DNA of 64,000 nt, from contig JADCGL010000020.1 in assembly GCA_020248985.1 (NCBI GenBank), positions 62,001 to 126,000 on the forward strand, written 5' to 3'. Numbering within the stretch: position 1 is the first letter of the stretch; each line of letters begins with the position of its first letter. The notes under the pieces were generated by a model. That model was not told the DNA's origin. It did no database searches and worked only from the letters and a program-made list of their open reading frames with translations. Source of the DNA: Telmatospirillum sp. GTDB lineage: Bacteria > Pseudomonadota > Alphaproteobacteria > CACIAM-22H2. Shown one piece after another: positions 60,348 to 64,000 of the stretch. The position numbers and the translations under genes were made by a program.

Positions 60348-61157
60348 TCAGCGCGCGCGCGACCAGTCGATCGCCACGCCGAACCATTTGTCGACGATGC
60401 GCGACAAGGTGCCGTCGTTGCGCCACGCCTCGAGCCGCGCGTCGATCGCGTCGGCAAGCGGCTTGTTGCGGGTGCCCACGGCGATGCTCTGCGTGATCGT
60501 GGCTTGGATGTCGTCGAGCACCGTCACGCCCGGCAGCTGCCCGGCTTTCTTGAGGTAGTTGGGCCCGAGGAAATCGTGCACGGCGAAATCGATGCGGCGA
60601 TTCTGCAGATCGAGGAACAATTCGGTCGCGCCCGGATACTCGCGCGTCTGCGTGATGCAGCCGGCGGGCAGGGCGGTCGTCGCGTAGCGCTGGAACGTGC
60701 CGCCGCGCACGGCCCCCATCGTGCGGCCGCACACGCTGCTCCAGCCGGCGATCGCGGTGTCGGCTTCGCGCCGCGTGATCGCGACGCCGTTGACGATGTA
60801 GGGCGACAGAAGGTGGAAACTCGTCGAGGCCAGCCGCTCAGGCGTGCGCGTGACGCCCGAGGCGATGATGTCGAAGCGGCCCGCCGCCAAGCCCGGCAGC
60901 AGGCCCGCAAAATCGAGCTGCACGAACGCGACGCGCAGGCCCAACGCCTCGCCGAGCTGGTTGGCGACGTCGATGTCGAAACCCTGCAGAGCGCCGGTGG
61001 GGCCGGTCATGCTGAATGGCGGGGCCGAGCCCGAGGTGCCGACCGTGAGCGTGCCCGGTGCGATCAAGGAAGCGCGATAATCCTGCGCTGCGGCAGGCGC
61101 GGCGGCGACGCCGAACAACAAGGCGGCCGCGGCCGCAAGGAAACCCAATCGCTGCAT
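60348..61157 (-). CDS. ABC transporter substrate-binding protein, amino-acid type
   Basis: The 269 aa periplasmic protein has a signal peptide (residues 1-24, cleavage at about A-A-A-Q), a T-V-G-T-S-G-S-A-P-P-F segment at 38-48 and G-F-D-I-D-V-A near 59, typical of the family 3 amino-acid binding proteins. Cys residues near 142 and 166 could form a disulfide. The ATG at 61157 has GGAG five bases upstream. Ligand is unknown. Confidence 0.86.
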   Translation of the reverse strand: MQRLGFLAAAAALLFGVAAAPAAAQDYRASLIAPGTLTVGTSGSAPPFSMTGPTGALQGFDIDVANQLGEALGLRVAFVQLDFAGLLPGLAAGRFDIIASGVTRTPERLASTSFHLLSPYIVNGVAITRREADTAIAGWSSVCGRTMGAVRGGTFQRYATTALPAGCITQTREYPGATELFLDLQNRRIDFAVHDFLGPNYLKKAGQLPGVTVLDDIQATITQSIAVGTRNKPLADAIDARLEAWRNDGTLSRIVDKWFGVAIDWSRAR

Positions 61158-61272
61158 GGCTTTCTCCAAAATTTAATCCCGATGCCTGAGCATGCGACGG
61201 CGGCAGCGGCGCCGACAAGCTGTTTCTGGCAAGCGCGCGGCGCTAGGCTCGGGGCCGCAAAGGGGAGAATCC

Positions 61273-62250
61273 GTGTCGATGCTGCGTCTGCGCTTCAAGC
61301 TCAACCATCTGGTCCAGGGCCAGAACGCGCCGTTCCTGCTGGCGCAGGACGAAGGCTTTTTCGCGCAAGCCGGCGTCGAAGCGCGCTTCGTCGAAGGCTT
61401 CAGTTCCGCCCAGGTCACGCGCGCCCTGGTCGATGGCGAAGCCGAATTCGGCTTCGGCGACGCGACGTCGGTGCTCGAAGCGGCCTTGCGCGCGAACGCA
61501 ACGCCGCTCGCCTGCTTGCTGCCGATCCATGTGCGCAGCCCGTGTTCGCTCGGCTATCGCCGCGGCAACGGTACGCTGCGGCTGGCCGATCTCGACGGTG
61601 CGGTTCTGTGCGGACCCAAGGGCGACGCGTCCGCGCGCCTGCTGCCGCTGCTGCTGGCGGCGAACGGCCTCGGCCATGTGCGCTACGAGATGCGCGTCGT
61701 ATCGCCCGAGGAGCGCGACCGGCTGGTGGCGAACAACGAGGTGCGTGCCGCAACCTGCTTCGATGCGACGCTCAAATTCGCGATGCGCATGCGCGGGTAC
61801 GACGATTCCGATCTCGCTTTTCTGGCGTTCGCCGACCACGGGCTCGACGCCTATGCGGGTGCTCTGGTGGTGCAGGATGCCGTGCTGCAGGCGCATCGCG
61901 AGCTCGCGGCGGGTTTGGCCGCAGCGACTCGCGCGGCGTGGGAGGCAAGCCGCGCACATCCCGATGCGGCGGTGGCGGCGGTGCTGCGGCGCAATCCGGC
62001 CCTCGATGCGGCGATCGTGCGCGCCCAGCTCGAGTGGGTCTTGGCGCACAACGTGTTTCCAGGCACGCAGCTGCCGTTCGAATTCCGGCACGGCAGCCCG
62101 CGCATGGACGCAACGCTGATGGCCGCGCGCACCGCGGTCGACGGCGCGGCGACGGTCACGCCGGCCATGCGCCAGATCGCGTTTGCGGTCTGTCGCGGGC
62201 CGCAATCCGCGCTATCTTCGCCGCCGGATTCGTCCCCAACAGGAGCCTGA
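61273..62250 (+). CDS. NMT1/THI5-like substrate-binding domain protein, no signal peptide
   Basis: The 325 aa protein has the periplasmic-binding-like II fold (R-F-K-L-N-H-L near residue 8, A-P-F-L-L-A-Q-D-E-G-F-F near 20, F-G-F-G-D-A near 58). It has no N-terminal hydrophobic signal peptide, so it is probably cytoplasmic or periplasmic by another route. NMT1/THI5 proteins handle pyrimidine precursors or are binding proteins of ABC importers. The start is GTG at 61273 with GGGGAGA nearby; a downstream ATG at 61279 is possible. It is only three bases from the ring-opening amidohydrolase gene, so they are probably co-functional. Confidence 0.72.
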   Translation: MSMLRLRFKLNHLVQGQNAPFLLAQDEGFFAQAGVEARFVEGFSSAQVTRALVDGEAEFGFGDATSVLEAALRANATPLACLLPIHVRSPCSLGYRRGNGTLRLADLDGAVLCGPKGDASARLLPLLLAANGLGHVRYEMRVVSPEERDRLVANNEVRAATCFDATLKFAMRMRGYDDSDLAFLAFADHGLDAYAGALVVQDAVLQAHRELAAGLAAATRAAWEASRAHPDAAVAAVLRRNPALDAAIVRAQLEWVLAHNVFPGTQLPFEFRHGSPRMDATLMAARTAVDGAATVTPAMRQIAFAVCRGPQSALSSPPDSSPTGA

Positions 62251-62253
62251 AAG

Positions 62254-63345
62254 ATGCGTGCCATCGTGCGCCGACTGCCCATGCGCGACCCTGCCGACAT
62301 GTCGGCCCTCGTTGCCGCCTTTGCCGACGGCACGCTCGATCCCAATGCCATCGTCGCGATTCTCGGCAAAACCGAAGGCAACGGCTGCGTCAACGATTTC
62401 ACGCGCGGCTACGCCACGCTGGCGATGAAGCTCGCACTCGCGGCCGCCTGCAACACCACGCCGGCCGAGATCGGCAAACGCGTCGCCCTCGTGATGTCGG
62501 GCGGCACGGAAGGCGGGCTCAATCCGCACATGACGGTGTTCGCCGTGGATCGCAAGGCCCCGCGCGGGCGCGGCCCCAAGCGCTTGGCCATCGGGACGGG
62601 CTTCACGCGCGATTTTGCCGCGCACGAGATCGGCCGCAAGGCGATGATCGCGGCCACGGCCGACGCGGTGCGCGACGCGATGGCGGCCGCCGGCATCTCC
62701 GATGCGGCGGACGTGCATTACGTGCAGGTGAAATGCCCGCTCTTGACGGCCGAGCGCATTGCGGCGGCCCCCGCGCCGACCGTGTGCGAAGACACGTACG
62801 AATCGATGGGCTATTCGCGCGGCGCATCGGCCCTCGGCGTGGCGCTGGCGCTCGGCGAAATCGCCGCCGCCGCCGCCGCCGAAGAAGCCGTATGCGCGGA
62901 CTGGTCGCTCTATTCGGGCGTGGCGAGCACGTCGGCCGGCATCGAGCTCATGCGCAACGAGATCATGGTGCTCGGCAACTCTTCCGACTGGTCGGGCGAT
63001 CTCGCGATCGCGCACCGCGTGATGCAGGACAGCATCGACGCGCCCGCTTTGTGGGCGGCCCTTGCCGATCTCGGGCTCGGCGGCCAAGGCCAACTCGATG
63101 TATCGGCGCGCGAGCGGCTTGTCGCCGTGCTGGCCAAAGCCGAGCCTGCGCGCACGGGTGCGATCCGCGGGCATCGCCACACGATGTGGGACGACAGCGA
63201 CATCAACGCCACGCGCCACGCGCGCGCCCTCGTAGGCGGCGTCTTGGCGGGTGCCGTCGGCGACACGCAGCTCTTCGTTTCGGGCGGGGCCGAACACCAA
63301 GGCCCCGACGGCGGCGGCCCCGTCGCCGCGATCGCGCGCATCTAG
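62254..63345 (+). CDS. Ring-opening amidohydrolase, cyanuric acid amidohydrolase/barbiturase family
   Basis: The 363 aa protein belongs to the AtzD/TrzD/barbiturase family, whose three-fold-symmetric fold has catalytic Ser-Lys pairs. The Ser-Gly-Gly blocks are M-S-G-G-T-E-G-G near residue 80, S-R-G-A-S-A near 189 and S-G-G-A-E-H-Q-G-P-D near 341. Q-V-K-C-P and the N-E-I-M-V-L-G region fit the Lys positions. It hydrolyses a cyclic ureide such as cyanuric acid or barbiturate. It is in the same orientation and next to the THI5-like protein. Confidence 0.88.
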   Translation: MRAIVRRLPMRDPADMSALVAAFADGTLDPNAIVAILGKTEGNGCVNDFTRGYATLAMKLALAAACNTTPAEIGKRVALVMSGGTEGGLNPHMTVFAVDRKAPRGRGPKRLAIGTGFTRDFAAHEIGRKAMIAATADAVRDAMAAAGISDAADVHYVQVKCPLLTAERIAAAPAPTVCEDTYESMGYSRGASALGVALALGEIAAAAAAEEAVCADWSLYSGVASTSAGIELMRNEIMVLGNSSDWSGDLAIAHRVMQDSIDAPALWAALADLGLGGQGQLDVSARERLVAVLAKAEPARTGAIRGHRHTMWDDSDINATRHARALVGGVLAGAVGDTQLFVSGGAEHQGPDGGGPVAAIARI

Positions 63346-63363
63346 CGGCCGCAGCGACTTGTT

Positions 63364-63969
63364 CTATTCCGGCGTGTCCATGGCTTGGCTGAAACGCCGC
63401 AGCAGATGCATAGGGCTGCGAGCGAGAATCGGCGGAGCGATGCCGAGCGTATCGACCGTCGAAGAGGCGGCGATCGAGGCGAGCCCGTGCAGCCCCGACC
63501 AGATGAAAAGCGCGTCGAGCATGACCGCTTCGTCGTCCAGCGCGCCGCCGCGCTGCAGCGCTTTGCGCCGCAGCGCGTCGCAAAGCAGCGCGAAAGCGTG
63601 TTTGGCGTTGGCCATCATCTCGGGATGTTTCCTGCCGTCCGGCAGCGGCGTATTGAACATCAGGCCGTATTCGAGCGCGTGGCGGCGGGCGTATTCGAGA
63701 TAGGCTTGGCCCATCTTGCCCATGTCGGCATCGGGGTCGTCCGTCTTCGGGTGCCGATCGAGATGGCGGGCAAAGGCGTCGAAGCTGCGCGCGACGATCA
63801 CGGCGAGAATATGGTCGCGGCTCGCAAAATGCTTGTAGGGCGCTTGGTGCGAAACGCCGAGGCGGCGCGCCACTTCGCGCAAACTCAGCTTGCCAATGCC
63901 GTCCTTGGCAATGATCTTCAGCCCTTCGCGAATGCACTCTTCCTTCAGGTCGCGATTCTTCTTTTTCAC
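63364..63969 (-). CDS. TetR/AcrR family transcriptional regulator
   Basis: The 201 aa regulator has an N-terminal HTH (G-I-G-K-L-S-L-R-E-V-A-R-R-L-G-V-S-H-Q-A near residue 24) and Y-K-H-F-A-S-R-D near 44, the TetR signature. The C-terminal ligand domain has an F-I-W-S-G-L-H-G-L-A segment near 154, a WHG-like block common in TetR_C families. It starts with a lysine-rich M-K-K-K-N-R tail. It is convergent with the ring-opening amidohydrolase gene, so it may control that operon, but no operator was identified. Confidence 0.85.
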   Translation of the reverse strand: MKKKNRDLKEECIREGLKIIAKDGIGKLSLREVARRLGVSHQAPYKHFASRDHILAVIVARSFDAFARHLDRHPKTDDPDADMGKMGQAYLEYARRHALEYGLMFNTPLPDGRKHPEMMANAKHAFALLCDALRRKALQRGGALDDEAVMLDALFIWSGLHGLASIAASSTVDTLGIAPPILARSPMHLLRRFSQAMDTPE

Positions 63970-64000
63970 GTTCGCCCGTTCCGATGCGGACGGTCCCCCG

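Noticed and set aside
1-64000. CRISPR arrays, insertion sequences, prophage or tRNA-linked integration sites
   Set aside because: No regularly spaced repeats of 25-40 bases, no transposase or integrase motif and no tRNA gene were seen; the short repeats near 39.4-39.7 kb are too few and irregular.

Overview
This window looks like the chromosome of a high-GC alphaproteobacterium, probably Rhodospirillales-like. The reasons are the uniformly GC-rich coding sequence, frequent GTG and TTG starts, many ATGA/GTGA/TGATG stop-start overlaps, and families common in that class (DUF2336, the DUF1674/SdhAF4 assembly factor, DUF3429, HtpX, the DapD-DapE lysine branch, sdhCDAB). The genus cannot be named from sequence reading alone. 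No rRNA, tRNA, transposase, phage gene or CRISPR array was seen.

Bases 1-16215 form a surface-glycan locus that begins upstream of the window. It contains the C-terminal end of a NeuB-like synthase, a D-2-hydroxyacid dehydrogenase, a NeuA-like CMP-sugar synthetase, a clear UDP-sulfoquinovose synthase (SqdB), a GT-B-like transferase, a NeuC-like UDP-GlcNAc 2-epimerase, a cobalamin-type radical SAM protein, an Fcl-like reductase/epimerase, Gmd, five further glycosyltransferases and a methyltransferase. Together they point to a glycan built from a CMP-nonulosonate, a sulfonated sugar and a GDP-6-deoxyhexose. LptE and LptD (16.2-19.0 kb), converging tail to tail, follow and would serve LPS export.

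Bases 19-32 kb mix housekeeping genes (rpe, heparinase II/III-like, rsmB, htpX, the SdhAF4-like gene) with sugar genes: galE, a CDP-glucose 4,6-dehydratase and a small transaldolase/F6P aldolase. They also hold an SGNH hydrolase divergent from an SxtJ-DUF5989-carbamoyltransferase module.

Bases 32-39 kb carry two tandem Bcr/CflA efflux proteins, a YgjP-like metallopeptidase, an HpcH/HpaI aldolase, an RlmD-type RNA methyltransferase and a membrane class III nucleotide cyclase. A 1.5 kb gene-free interval with strong nested inverted repeats follows, ending in an AT-rich segment just before sdhCDAB (40.7-44.2 kb).

Bases 44-53 kb hold small proteins, a cytidine-deaminase-like enzyme overlapping a zincin, a pterin dehydratase, an acyl-CoA-type SDR, three tandem EamA transporters, a 3-oxoacid CoA-transferase and a secreted intradiol dioxygenase. 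The 481 bp gap upstream of the dioxygenase holds a second nested inverted-repeat element with the same predicted layout (a stem enclosing two hairpins).

Bases 53-64 kb carry a DUF2336 protein, a PAS/GGDEF diguanylate cyclase, dapD-dapE, a polar-amino-acid-type ABC importer without an ATPase gene, a THI5/NMT1-like binding protein lacking a signal peptide, a ring-opening amidohydrolase of the cyanuric acid amidohydrolase/barbiturase family, and a TetR regulator. The last genes suggest uptake and opening of a cyclic ureide or similar N-heterocycle. The main candidates for something new are the sulfoquinovose-plus-nonulosonate locus, the carbamoyltransferase module and the two nested hairpin elements.
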